64,000 nt of DNA from assembly GCF_036997615.1 (NCBI RefSeq), contig NZ_JAWLQA010000014.1. One strand, given 5' to 3'. The notes beneath the pieces are model-generated. The model did no database searches, was not told the DNA's origin, and was given only the letters and a program-made list of their open reading frames with translations. Positions 43,368 through 52,997 of the stretch are shown piece after piece. Position 1 is the stretch's first letter. Every line of letters begins with the position of its first letter. The DNA comes from Brachyspira sp949287565. Lineage in GTDB: Bacteria > Spirochaetota > Brachyspiria > Brachyspirales > Brachyspiraceae. The position numbers and the translations under genes are program-made.

Positions 43368-44972
43368 ATGAAAAAGTATTTTTTTATAGTTTTTATTATT
43401 TCTGTTTTTGTATTTTCATGCTCAAACAAGTCTAATATTGAAGATAATGCAGTATATGTAAATTTAGGTGCTGAACCTAAAACTATAGATCCTGCTTTGA
43501 ACATAACATTGCAAGGCTCTACTTATGTAACTCATTTATTTGAATGTTTAACTACAAAGTATAAAGATATTGCCATTCAGCCGGGAGCAGCAGAGAGTTG
43601 GGATATATCTGAAGACGGACTTACATATATATTTCATTTAAGAACTAATGGAAAATGGTCTGACGGAAAGCCTTTAACTGCACATGATTTTGAATATTCA
43701 TGGAAAAGGGTAGTTGATCCTGATACTGCAAGCGAACCTAGTTATTTATTTGAGCCTATACTCAACTTTTCTAATGTTAATGGCGGATATATGCCTGTTG
43801 ATGAATTTGGTATAAAAGCTATAGATGATTATACTTTAGAGGTAAAATTAGAATATCCTACAGCTTATTTTTTGGAGCTTGTTAACTTGCCTGTATTTTC
43901 ACCAGTAAGAAAGGATATGGTAGAAAAAGATCCTGATAATTGGACTAGAAACCCTAAAACTTGTATAGGTAACGGAGCTTTTGCTTTATATGAAAGAAAA
44001 CCTGATCAAAGTATTACAGTTATAAAAAATACTAATTATTGGGGAGCTGATACTATAGTTGCTGAAAAAATTAAATTTGTTCTTATGGATAATCCTAATT
44101 CTGCAGTGGCAGGAGTGAAAGAAGGTTCTTTACATTTTTCAGATCAATTCCCTTATCAAGATATAGATACTTTAAGAGAGGAAGGCTATATTGATACTGC
44201 AACAAGAATAGGTACTCAGTATTATGCTTTGAATACAACTAATGAAACTTTAAAAGATAAAAGAGTAAGAAAAGCATTATCTCTTGCAATAGATAGAAAC
44301 TATATAGTGGAAAATGTATTAAAATCTGGTAAGCCTGCAGGATCATTAGTTCCTTGGGGTGTTACAGATGTTGAAGGATATTTCAGAGATAATGCTGGAG
44401 AATATATAAGTACTAATAAAGAAGATTATAAAAAGAATGTAGAAGAAGCTAAAAGATTAATGGCTGAAGCAGGTTATCCTAATGGAGAAGGATTTCCGGT
44501 ATTAGAATTTTTCCTTACTTTTAGTAATGATATACCTATGTTCGAGGCTGTTCAGAATATGTGGAAAGTTAATCTTGGAATAGATGTTAAACTTACTCAA
44601 ATGGAATTTGCTCCATTTATACATGCATTTAGAACAGAAAGAAATTATACTATGGCTGCAGCAAGCTGGACAGGAAGTTATAATGATCCTACTACTTTTT
44701 TAGGTATGTTTGTAAGCTATTCATATAAAAATCACTCTCTATTTACGAATAAAGCATTTGACGATGCAATAATTACAGCTTCAAGAACTATAGATCAGAA
44801 TATTAGAATGAGAGAATTGCATAAAGCTGAAAAAATATTGATAGAAGATGAGGCGGTTATAATACCTATAGCATATTTTGAACCTGCTGTATTAAAAAGT
44901 CCGAATTTGAAAGATGTTTTTTATATACCTTTTGCTCAGTATAAATTTTCATATTCTTATTTAGAAAAATAA
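43368..44972 (+). CDS. oppA: Oligopeptide-binding lipoprotein OppA
   Basis: 534 residues. The lipoprotein signal ends at FVFSC. SBP_bac_5 motifs: PKTIDPALN, LTYIFHLRTNGKWSDGKPL, HDFEYSWKRVVDPDTAS, KRVRKALSLAIDRNYIV, EAKRLMAEAGYPNGE. It probably feeds the OppBCDF transporter encoded upstream, although three GT-C-like genes and its own strong promoter lie between, so its level is set separately. It is a paralogue of the TPP-regulated protein at 6632. Confidence 0.92.
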   Translation: MKKYFFIVFIISVFVFSCSNKSNIEDNAVYVNLGAEPKTIDPALNITLQGSTYVTHLFECLTTKYKDIAIQPGAAESWDISEDGLTYIFHLRTNGKWSDGKPLTAHDFEYSWKRVVDPDTASEPSYLFEPILNFSNVNGGYMPVDEFGIKAIDDYTLEVKLEYPTAYFLELVNLPVFSPVRKDMVEKDPDNWTRNPKTCIGNGAFALYERKPDQSITVIKNTNYWGADTIVAEKIKFVLMDNPNSAVAGVKEGSLHFSDQFPYQDIDTLREEGYIDTATRIGTQYYALNTTNETLKDKRVRKALSLAIDRNYIVENVLKSGKPAGSLVPWGVTDVEGYFRDNAGEYISTNKEDYKKNVEEAKRLMAEAGYPNGEGFPVLEFFLTFSNDIPMFEAVQNMWKVNLGIDVKLTQMEFAPFIHAFRTERNYTMAAASWTGSYNDPTTFLGMFVSYSYKNHSLFTNKAFDDAIITASRTIDQNIRMRELHKAEKILIEDEAVIIPIAYFEPAVLKSPNLKDVFYIPFAQYKFSYSYLEK

Positions 44973-45044
44973 ATATTGATTTATGATAAAAAATGTATAT
45001 CATGTAGTATATGTGGAAATTGAATTGCTGAGGAAGAATTTATT

Positions 45045-45488
45045 ATGGAAGACATTTTTATAGGAAAATTAATTAAAGAACTGCATACAACTTTAGATAA
45101 TAGATTTAATAGATTTTTAGATAAGCATAAACTTACATCTTCACAGATGGATATACTGATGTTTATTTATCATAATGAAGAAAAAGTTATAAATCAAAGA
45201 GATATAGAAAATTTTTTGGGTTTAAGTAATCCTACAATAGCAGGTACTTTATATCGTCTTGAAAAAAAGGGGTTTATAAAAAGAAAAGTAAGCTTGGAAG
45301 ATAAGAGGTATAAGGAAATTTATCTTACTCAAAAGAGTAAAAAATTGAAAGAAATTGTATTTGAAGATATAAGAAAAAATAATGAAGTTATGTTTTCTAA
45401 TATGTCTGATGAAGAAAAAGAAACTTTAGTTTTTATAATACAAAAGCTTCTTAGTAATATACAGAATAAAGATAATACTTTTAACTAG
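45045..45488 (+). CDS. MarR family transcriptional regulator
   Basis: 147 residues, MarR size. The winged-helix part is clear: LTSSQMDILMFIYHNEEKVINQRDIENFLGLSNPTIAGTLYRLEKKGFIKRK, then EDKRYKEIYLTQKSKKL as the wing. Such dimeric repressors respond to small ligands. Targets are unknown; neighbours are oppA (72 bases upstream) and an unknown gene 30 bases downstream, either of which could be controlled. Confidence 0.92.
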   Translation: MEDIFIGKLIKELHTTLDNRFNRFLDKHKLTSSQMDILMFIYHNEEKVINQRDIENFLGLSNPTIAGTLYRLEKKGFIKRKVSLEDKRYKEIYLTQKSKKLKEIVFEDIRKNNEVMFSNMSDEEKETLVFIIQKLLSNIQNKDNTFN

Positions 45489-45518
45489 CTTTATGTGAGG
45501 TAAATACAAATAAGAGTT

Positions 45519-46322
45519 ATGCATTATATTGAAGTTGATAAAAAAGCTAAAAAAATATTATTCAATTATTTCTGGAAAAACGGCTGGATAGATGATAGTA
45601 AAATGCATATAAATGAAGAAGATTTTTTATATGCAAAAGAAAAAGGCTTGATGTTTGATTTTTCAAAAGAAATTATTAAATATGATGAGCTTATAAAAAA
45701 TATATCTAGCCTAATAAAAGAAATTGATTTTAATAATACAGTAAAAGCCTTTTTATGCAGTTTATCATCTAGGGCAGTTCATTTAAGAAGTTTCATATCT
45801 AGTTATTATTTATCTAAAAAAATGATGTCTTATGATTTTTCAAACACTGAAAATATAGAAAAAGAATTTTATAACAAATACAATATTATGATAGATAATT
45901 TTAATTTAGAATATCAGAATGTTTATAATTTTGAGAAGTATAAATGGGGCGGAGTGAGGCTTGAACAATTATCTTATATTTATTTTGATTTAAGAGAGTT
46001 TAGTAAAATCGATTTTGAGTTCAATCCTACAAAAGAAGATATAAATATTTTTAATGCTATATTGGAAAGAATAGATTCTTATAATATAAAAAATGATTCT
46101 GCAAATAAAATGCAAAATATATTAAAGGATATATTAAAATCATCAAAAGCTGAAAGGATTATTCTTTTGGAAATACTTGCATATTTAGATATTTTAGAAG
46201 CCAAAGAAGAAAGAGAATACAGAAATACAGAATTATCAGAAAAGCTAATGAATTGGAGGGGAGGGGACTCCTATAATAAAATTAATGCTAAAAATATATT
46301 CGGCAATTATTTACATATTTAA
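45519..46322 (+). CDS. Unknown soluble protein
   Basis: 267 residues, not recognised. It is predicted soluble with mixed helices: MHYIEVDKKAKKILFNYFWKNGWI, FLCSLSSRAVHLRSFISSYYLSK, WGGVRLEQLSYIYFDLREF, AERIILLEILAYLDILEAKEERE. It has no signal peptide, membrane helix or known catalytic motif. It follows the MarR gene by 30 bases with GTGAGG upstream, and could form an operon with it. Its 3' end overlaps the convergent membrane-protein gene by four bases. Confidence 0.7.
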   Translation: MHYIEVDKKAKKILFNYFWKNGWIDDSKMHINEEDFLYAKEKGLMFDFSKEIIKYDELIKNISSLIKEIDFNNTVKAFLCSLSSRAVHLRSFISSYYLSKKMMSYDFSNTENIEKEFYNKYNIMIDNFNLEYQNVYNFEKYKWGGVRLEQLSYIYFDLREFSKIDFEFNPTKEDINIFNAILERIDSYNIKNDSANKMQNILKDILKSSKAERIILLEILAYLDILEAKEEREYRNTELSEKLMNWRGGDSYNKINAKNIFGNYLHI

Positions 46323-47515
46323 TTTATATATATTATTGGCATTACAAAACATACAAATACAGAAAATACTAAATATACATATACAAACATTATAGGCTTA
46401 TTATCTATAATTATATTTAATGTATTATTATCCTCTCTGTTTTGAAATGAACTTATAAAAGATTTAATAGTATTTATAGAAATTAATATTAAATGTATTA
46501 AAAATATAATATTCAAAATGATTAATGTTAATTTATTAGGTGTAAGTCCGTAATTTACTATTCTATATATAGTTGCTGTGATAGTTAATATGTCGAAAAG
46601 TAATGCAAATATTGGAACTATCAGATACATTGCTTTTATAAATATATTTGATTTCTCTTCCATTCTTGTAAACATTAAATTAATTATAGTTAATGCTAGA
46701 ATTATATTATATAATATATATACTAATCTATTATCATATGGTCTTGATTCATAAGGAAGTATAAGAAACATCATTATAAATATAGTAAATAAGTTAATCA
46801 CTAAAATGAATCTTGAAATATACATTGATATTATAGATTTAGTACTATTATATATTTTGTATGCTATAAATGGTACGAATCCATATAAAAATATTATAAG
46901 ACATATAACAATTTTTGCTATTGTGAATCCAACATCTGTTGATGATGAAAATAATGCTGCTATAGAAAATCCAACTATGAAAAGTCCGTAAAATAATATA
47001 CCTAAAATGGTACTGCTTCCTGTATTAAGTATTAAAAACCACATAAAAGTATCTCCGAATGAAGTAAAAAAGTCAGATATAGAATCAGTATCCATTACAT
47101 TAAATGAGTTGTATGAAAGCATCATTATTACGAAAAATATAATATTAAAAAATATAATTCTATTCGTTAATATTTGAAAATCAGGAGTATTGGAAGGAGG
47201 CATATAAACATAGTTAAAAAATATATTAGAAAAACTTGCAATCAAAGATATAAATAAAAATGATAAAAATGTAATTAAAATAAGTTTTTTATTTAAATTA
47301 TCTAAATGAAAAACTATAGTAAAACAAAATAGATAAAAACTAATAAAGAAATGTATATTTAAAAATATTGGAAGTATATAGTTTTCATCTATATTTTTTA
47401 ATGTAATTATATAAATACATACAGGAATAGTTGATATTGCTGCTATTAATATATATTGCAATGTTTTTAAATAATTTTTCTTTTTATTATTTTTAGTAGT
47501 TAAATTATTATTCAT
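46319..47515 (-). CDS. Multi-spanning membrane protein, DUF4153-like
   Basis: 398 residues with about eleven hydrophobic segments and a short Lys/Asn-rich N-terminus. The C-terminal part ITATIYRIVNYGLTPNKLTLIILNI resembles the conserved YGLT-N-R segment of DUF4153 proteins, and the mid part FTSFGDTFMWFLILNTGSSTI fits the same family. The function of that family is unknown. It is transcribed alone, convergent to the gene ending at 46322 and divergent from the HAD gene at 47664. The start is preceded by GGAG. Confidence 0.65.
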   Translation of the reverse strand: MNNNLTTKNNKKKNYLKTLQYILIAAISTIPVCIYIITLKNIDENYILPIFLNIHFFISFYLFCFTIVFHLDNLNKKLILITFLSFLFISLIASFSNIFFNYVYMPPSNTPDFQILTNRIIFFNIIFFVIMMLSYNSFNVMDTDSISDFFTSFGDTFMWFLILNTGSSTILGILFYGLFIVGFSIAALFSSSTDVGFTIAKIVICLIIFLYGFVPFIAYKIYNSTKSIISMYISRFILVINLFTIFIMMFLILPYESRPYDNRLVYILYNIILALTIINLMFTRMEEKSNIFIKAMYLIVPIFALLFDILTITATIYRIVNYGLTPNKLTLIILNIIFLIHLILISINTIKSFISSFQNREDNNTLNIIIDNKPIMFVYVYLVFSVFVCFVMPIIYIN

Positions 47516-47663
47516 TTCATAAACTCCGTAATTTGACTAATAATATATATCATAAACAAAAAAAATCAATGTAAATAATACAATCCTTTTTATTGAAAAA
47601 ACTCTTTTTTTATATTAAACTTGAATAATTATAAATCATATCAAAAATACTAGGATTTGAAAT

Positions 47664-48524
47664 ATGTATAATAATGATATAGAAAATTATTTTTATGAGT
47701 TTTATAAAAAGTTGGAGAAAGATTCTGTATTAATAGCATTGGATTTTAATATGTATAATACATCATCAGAGAATTATAAATTATATACTATAGATGGAAG
47801 TTATAAAGTAATAAAAAATGATATAACAAATATTTTATCTGGATATTCATTCAATGATAATTTATTAGTTCATAATGGAAAATTGTATGATAAATCAGAA
47901 ATAGATGATAATAAAGAGTATGTAAATAAATTGATAGATGAAGCATTTGATAAAAGTATATTGTACGGTATACCTTCATATTTTATAGATAATACTAAAA
48001 AAGTTAATAAGGCTTTATTTTTGGATAGGGACGGTGTTTTAATTGAAGATGTTGGATATATAGGAACTACAGACAGAGTAAAAATAAATTCAGGTTTTAT
48101 TGATATAGTTAAACATGCAAATGATAAAGGATATATCACAATAGTAACAACAAATCAGGCAGGAGTATCATACAATTATTATACTAATGAAGATGTGAAT
48201 AATGTTCATAAATACATATACGATGAATATAAAAATAAAGGTGCGATTATAGATGATTTTTATTATTGTCCTTATCATATTAAAGGGCATGTAGAGCCTT
48301 ATAATATAATTTCTATGCTAAGAAAACCTGAATGCGGAATGCATTTGCTTGCCTCAAAGAAATATAATATAGATTTATTTAATTCCTTTATGATAGGCGA
48401 CAGAGATACTGATATTGTGAAAATACCTTATCTTCGTACATTATTAATTGCTACAGATGTTTATGATATAGAAAATAAAGATAATATAGTAAAAATAGAT
48501 GATATATATAATATTATAAAATGA
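47664..48524 (+). CDS. HAD-IIIA phosphatase (GmhB/HisB-N-like) with N-terminal extension
   Basis: 286 residues. The last 175 form a HAD domain: LFLDRDGVLIEDVGY (nucleophile and acid aspartates), IVTTNQAGVSY (motif II), the zinc-loop region YYCPYHIKG, RKPECGMHLLASKKYNI (motif III lysine) and MIGDRDTDI (motif IV). This set matches heptose bisphosphate phosphatase GmhB and related sugar phosphatases. The first 110 residues (YEFYKKLEKDSVLIALDFNMYNTS) are not recognised and are absent from typical GmhB. The substrate is therefore open; surface sugar synthesis is plausible. A terminator follows. Confidence 0.85.
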   Translation: MYNNDIENYFYEFYKKLEKDSVLIALDFNMYNTSSENYKLYTIDGSYKVIKNDITNILSGYSFNDNLLVHNGKLYDKSEIDDNKEYVNKLIDEAFDKSILYGIPSYFIDNTKKVNKALFLDRDGVLIEDVGYIGTTDRVKINSGFIDIVKHANDKGYITIVTTNQAGVSYNYYTNEDVNNVHKYIYDEYKNKGAIIDDFYYCPYHIKGHVEPYNIISMLRKPECGMHLLASKKYNIDLFNSFMIGDRDTDIVKIPYLRTLLIATDVYDIENKDNIVKIDDIYNIIK

Positions 48525-48540
48525 ATATTATTTATATAAA

Positions 48541-48598
48541 AATAGACTTATTAAAAACTAATAGTAGATTATGTTAATTAGTTTTTAATAAGTCTATT
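48541..48598. terminator. Bidirectional terminator, perfect 22-bp stem
   Basis: 48541-48562 and 48577-48598 are perfect inverted repeats (begins AATAGACTTATTAAAAACTA) with a 14-base loop. It lies between the convergent HAD and cheA genes, and A/T-rich flanks suit both directions. Confidence 0.85.
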
Positions 48599-48613
48599 AT
48601 ATTTTAAGCAAAT

Positions 48614-51013
48614 TTACTGCTGTATTTCAGGTATTTCATTATTTTTTAGTCTTTCAATGAAGCTTCTCAAATCGTTTTTGCTTCCTTGATTATTATTAAC
48701 TTTTCCTCTTTCAATGATTCTCTTAGTACCAAGGCTTACTATTGTTTGTATATCCAAAATAAAGCTTACAGTACCATCACCCAAAACAGTAGCACCAGCC
48801 AAACCTTCTGATTTCGTAATATTATCTTTAAGGGTTTTAATAACTATATCTTGTTCACCTATTAAGTTATTAACAAGTAATGCTACTTTTTTACCTTCAG
48901 AAGAAAGTATAACAGCATAGTAAGATTTTATATTATTGTATCTCGAAGGAAGTCTGAATAATTCTTTAATACTTAGTACATTGATAACATCATCTCTAAC
49001 TTTGATAACTTCTATTCCTTCCAATTCCTGAATATCTTTAACATCTATTTTTACAGTTTCTAATATACTGTTAATAGGAACTGCATAATATTCTTTTTCA
49101 GCATCAACTATAAGAGCCTGAATAATAGCAACAGTAAGAGGAATTCTTAGGAAGAAAGTAGAACCTTTTCCCCATTCTGTTTCTATACTTACAGTACCAT
49201 TTATTTTCTCCAAACTTTTCTTAACAACGTCCATACCAACACCTCTTCCAGATACATTGGTAATTTTAGCAGCAGTAGAGAAACCAGGAGCAAATATATA
49301 TTCAAGCATTTGTCTTTCTGAGAGTTTAGCATCAGCAGATACAAGTCCTTTTTTAACGGCACTTTCAAATATTTTTTGAGGTATCATTCCTTTACCATCA
49401 TCTGATATTTTTATGATTATCAAGTTACCCTCATGCGAAGCACTCAAAACAACTGTACCTGTTCTAGGCTTTCCAGCTTTTTCTCTATCTTCAGGAAGTT
49501 CTATACCATGGTCCATAGCATTTCTTATGATGTGAACTAATGGGTCAACTAAAACTTCAATAACGGATTTATCTAATTCAGTTTCCTCTCCATACATTTC
49601 CAATTTTACTTCTTTACCTAAATCTCTTGATAAATCTCTTATAAGACGAGGGAATCTGTTGAAAGTTTGAGCTATAGGAAGCATCCTAATTTTCATTACA
49701 GTTTCCTGAAGTTCATTTGTTACCCTTGTAAGAAGCTGATAAGAGTTTCTAAATCTGTCTAAAGTATTTTTAAACTCTTCTTCCATTTTTACAAATTCGT
49801 TTAATTTATTATTGAATCCGTCAATATATGTATTTCTAATTTCTTTAGCTTCTTTTTTCTGTAAATGCTCTTCAAATTTTCTAAGTATCTGAACAATACT
49901 ATCTCTATAATATCTTTTTACCTCATTTATACCGGTACCTATAATTTTTTGATATGAAGTAAGATCATCGTCATACTGTACATAAGAACTTTTATTTGTT
50001 ACAAGCTCTCCAACTTGGTTCATCATAGCATCAATTCTATCACTTTCTACCCTTAAGAATGAGCTTTGTCTTTCTACTTTATGATCTTTACCGCCTTTAC
50101 CAGCATCAGGTTTTTTAGCAGCATTTGAAGGAGCAGAAGCTTCTTTTGCTTTTTGTGCTTCTTCTTTCTGTTTTTTCTCTTGAAGGAATTTTTCATATTC
50201 TTCAAGTATTATTTCTTCTATTGATATTTCTTTAGTAACATCAGGTAAAGTAATAGCATCTATTATAGTTTGATCTTCTTTAATAGCTGCTAGTATATAA
50301 GTTACATGTTCATAGAACTCATCACCTTCCAAAGCTTCAAGAGGAGGTATACTTCCCATTATTTCGCCTACATCTTTTAATGCAACGAATACTTGAACCC
50401 CGCCTACAGTTCTCATAGGGCTTTCAGGATCGAAACTTACATGTACTAATTTTGTTTTAACATTTTCTTCTACATTATCCCTTATTATTCCTAATAAATC
50501 ACTGTCATTTGGAAGAAGTTCATATTTATTTATCTTTTTTTCAGCTTCAGGAGCGGCAGGAGCATTTCCAGATGGAGCAGCTGCAGCAGGAGCATCTCCA
50601 GAAGATGGAGCAGGACCTTGTCCTAATTTCATATTTTTGAAATCTTCTAATTTTTTTATTTCAGCTTCTATATCTCCGGAATACTCACTTTCCTCGCTTG
50701 CAGTATTAATAAGGTCTTTTAATATATCTATACCTTTTAAAAGTACATCTATAGTAGCATCATCTACTTCTATTTTATTATTTCTTATTAAATCTAATAA
50801 GTCTTCAAATCTGTGGGCGTATTTTTGTGTTTCAACTAGTTCTACAGCACCGGCACTTCCTTTTAAAGTATGAACGGCCCTAAATATTTCCTGTATTGCA
50901 TCAACATTGTTTCTTTCATTATCCAAAATAAGAATATTTTGTTCAAGTCTATCCAGCATTTCAAATGCTTCTTCAAAGAAATCTTTAAGCAGACTTTTTA
51001 TATAATCATCCAT
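48614..51013 (-). CDS. cheA: Chemotaxis histidine kinase CheA
   Basis: 799 residues. Hpt domain with phospho-His48 in FRAVHTLKGSAG. A Pro/Ala/Ser-rich linker follows (about 132-155). A P2-like region comes next, then dimerisation helices (QVGELVTNKSSY to TVMKIRMLPI) with an inserted helical segment. HATPase motifs: HIIRNAMDHGIE (N box), ISDDGKGM (G1), IFAPGFSTA (F) and GRGVGMDVV (G2). The C-terminal domain is CheW-like (LIVDAEKEYYAVP). It phosphorylates CheY/CheB downstream of chemoreceptors to steer flagella. It is alone here, with no other che gene in the window. Confidence 0.97.
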   Translation of the reverse strand: MDDYIKSLLKDFFEEAFEMLDRLEQNILILDNERNNVDAIQEIFRAVHTLKGSAGAVELVETQKYAHRFEDLLDLIRNNKIEVDDATIDVLLKGIDILKDLINTASEESEYSGDIEAEIKKLEDFKNMKLGQGPAPSSGDAPAAAAPSGNAPAAPEAEKKINKYELLPNDSDLLGIIRDNVEENVKTKLVHVSFDPESPMRTVGGVQVFVALKDVGEIMGSIPPLEALEGDEFYEHVTYILAAIKEDQTIIDAITLPDVTKEISIEEIILEEYEKFLQEKKQKEEAQKAKEASAPSNAAKKPDAGKGGKDHKVERQSSFLRVESDRIDAMMNQVGELVTNKSSYVQYDDDLTSYQKIIGTGINEVKRYYRDSIVQILRKFEEHLQKKEAKEIRNTYIDGFNNKLNEFVKMEEEFKNTLDRFRNSYQLLTRVTNELQETVMKIRMLPIAQTFNRFPRLIRDLSRDLGKEVKLEMYGEETELDKSVIEVLVDPLVHIIRNAMDHGIELPEDREKAGKPRTGTVVLSASHEGNLIIIKISDDGKGMIPQKIFESAVKKGLVSADAKLSERQMLEYIFAPGFSTAAKITNVSGRGVGMDVVKKSLEKINGTVSIETEWGKGSTFFLRIPLTVAIIQALIVDAEKEYYAVPINSILETVKIDVKDIQELEGIEVIKVRDDVINVLSIKELFRLPSRYNNIKSYYAVILSSEGKKVALLVNNLIGEQDIVIKTLKDNITKSEGLAGATVLGDGTVSFILDIQTIVSLGTKRIIERGKVNNNQGSKNDLRSFIERLKNNEIPEIQQ

Positions 51014-51167
51014 TTACACGCCCCATAAAATTGAAAATCTTATTATATATTATCGTAAAAACCTAAAAATATCTATAGCAAATAATATTTTGCTTGAAAA
51101 TATACTATTTTATTATATGATAAAAACAGTTAAATGTCTACTTTTTTATTTTAAAGGAGTTTTTATA

Positions 51168-52475
51168 ATGAAAATATGTATAATAGGCACAGGTTATGTA
51201 GGACTTATTACAGGAGCTTGTTTGGCAGAAATGGGTAATTATGTTATATGTGTTGATAATGATGAAGAAAAATTAAAAAAACTTAAAAATGGTATTACTC
51301 CATTATATGAACCAGGTTTGGAAGAACTTATCATCTCTAATGTTTCTGAAGGAAGATTAGAATTTACAGATGATTTGCCATATGCTGTAAAAGAGTCTAT
51401 AGCATGCTTTATTGCTGTTGGAACACCTTCTGGAGATGATGGAAGCTGTGATTTGAGTTTTGTACTTTCAGTAGCTAATGACATTGGAAAGTCTATGAAT
51501 GGATATAAGGTTATAGTAGATAAATCAACTGTACCTGTTGGAACTCATAAATTAGTGGAAGATGAAATAAAAAAACATTATAGTGGTGAATTTGATGTAG
51601 TTTCAAATCCTGAGTTTTTAAAACAAGGTGCTGCTGTTGATGATTTTTTAAAGCCTGACAGAGTAGTTATAGGCTCCAACTCTGAAAAAGCTATAGATAT
51701 AATGAGAGATATTTATAATCCTTTTACTAGAACAGGAAATCCTATAATAATAATGGATGTACGTTCTGCAGAAATGACTAAATATGCTGCTAATGCTTTT
51801 CTTGCTACTAAAATATCTTTTGCTAATGAAATTGCTAATATATGTGAGAAAGTAGGTGCTAATGCTGATTTAGTAAGGATCGGTATGTCTAGTGATAAAA
51901 GAATAGGAAATCAATTTTTATTCCATGGTTTAGGATATGGCGGAAGTTGTTTTCCAAAGGATGTACAAGCTTTAATAAAAACTGCTTCCGATTATGGTAT
52001 AGATTCTGATTTGCTTAAAGCTACTCATCAAGTTAATGTTAATCAGAGAAAAATTTTTGTTAATAAGATTTTAAAATATTATAATAATGATATAAAAAAT
52101 AAAACATTTGCATTATGGGGATTGGCATTCAAGCCTAGGACTAATGATATGAGAGAAGCTCCTGCCATCACTATAATAAATATGCTTTTAGAGGGTGGTG
52201 CTAAAATTAGGGCTTATGATCCTAAGGCTTTTGATAATGCCAAGTATATATTTGGTGATAAAATATATTATGCTGAAAACTCTTATGATGCTCTGAAAAA
52301 TGCTGATTCTTTGATTTTAGTTACAGAATGGAATGAGTTTAGAAGACCTAGTTTTGATAAGATAAAAGAGCTATTAAAAGAGCCTGTTATATTTGATGGA
52401 AGAAATCAATATGACAAGAAAAGAATGAAAGAAAGAGGTATTAAATACTTTTCATTGGGTGTAGCTGATAATTAA
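51168..52475 (+). CDS. ugd: UDP-glucose 6-dehydrogenase
   Basis: 435 residues from ATG 51168, chosen because AAAGGAG lies upstream and MKICIIGTGYVGLITGACLAE is the standard N-terminus; the in-frame ATG at 51090 would add 26 odd residues. It oxidises UDP-glucose to UDP-glucuronate with NAD. The NAD Rossmann motif GTGYVG, the catalytic cysteine in GYGGSCFPKD, and the C-terminal domain WGLAFKPRTNDMREAP are present. First gene of a three-gene run with the phosphoesterase 3 bases downstream. It supplies uronic acid for surface glycans. Confidence 0.95.
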   Translation: MKICIIGTGYVGLITGACLAEMGNYVICVDNDEEKLKKLKNGITPLYEPGLEELIISNVSEGRLEFTDDLPYAVKESIACFIAVGTPSGDDGSCDLSFVLSVANDIGKSMNGYKVIVDKSTVPVGTHKLVEDEIKKHYSGEFDVVSNPEFLKQGAAVDDFLKPDRVVIGSNSEKAIDIMRDIYNPFTRTGNPIIIMDVRSAEMTKYAANAFLATKISFANEIANICEKVGANADLVRIGMSSDKRIGNQFLFHGLGYGGSCFPKDVQALIKTASDYGIDSDLLKATHQVNVNQRKIFVNKILKYYNNDIKNKTFALWGLAFKPRTNDMREAPAITIINMLLEGGAKIRAYDPKAFDNAKYIFGDKIYYAENSYDALKNADSLILVTEWNEFRRPSFDKIKELLKEPVIFDGRNQYDKKRMKERGIKYFSLGVADN

Positions 52476-52478
52476 TAT

Positions 52479-52997
52479 ATGATATATTTTACTTCTGATA
52501 CTCATTTTTTTTATATGCCAGCAAGCAGAAAAAAGTTATTTAATGATTATAAAGCTATGCATGATTGTTTAATAAATAATTGGAATGACAAAATAACTAA
52601 AGAAGATGATGTGTATATAGTTGGTGATTTTTCTCATGATAAAGGATATTTGAAAACTGCTGAATTATTAAAATCATTGAATGGAAATAAATACCTTATA
52701 AAAGGTAATAATGATAAATTTTTAGATAATGATAAATTTGATAGTAAACTATTTAAATTTGTCAAAGATTATTATGTTTTGGATATAAAAGAGTATAGTA
52801 ATACAATAAAAAAAATAGTCTTATTTCATTATCCTATATTGGAATGGGAAGGCTATTATAATAATACTATGCTTATACATGGACACTGGCATAAAGATAA
52901 AAAATATCATAATTTAGCATTTAATGCAGCATGTGATATTCATAATTTTAGCCCATTGTCTATTAATGAAATATTAGAAATGGTGCTAAATGAATAA
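52479..52997 (+). CDS. Small metallophosphoesterase
   Basis: 172 residues of the calcineurin-like phosphoesterase family: metal-binding motifs TSDTHFFY, VYIVGDFSHD, IKGNNDK, LFHYPILEW and LIHGHWHKD occur in the expected order. The substrate is unknown; many small relatives cleave phosphodiesters or nucleotides. It starts 3 bases after ugd and overlaps the next gene by 8 bases, so all three are translated from one message. Confidence 0.9.
   Translation: MIYFTSDTHFFYMPASRKKLFNDYKAMHDCLINNWNDKITKEDDVYIVGDFSHDKGYLKTAELLKSLNGNKYLIKGNNDKFLDNDKFDSKLFKFVKDYYVLDIKEYSNTIKKIVLFHYPILEWEGYYNNTMLIHGHWHKDKKYHNLAFNAACDIHNFSPLSINEILEMVLNE

Noticed and set aside
51090..51167. Longer start for ugd adding 26 residues
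   Set aside because: The additional residues are unlike the family and the strong AAAGGAG site belongs to ATG 51168.
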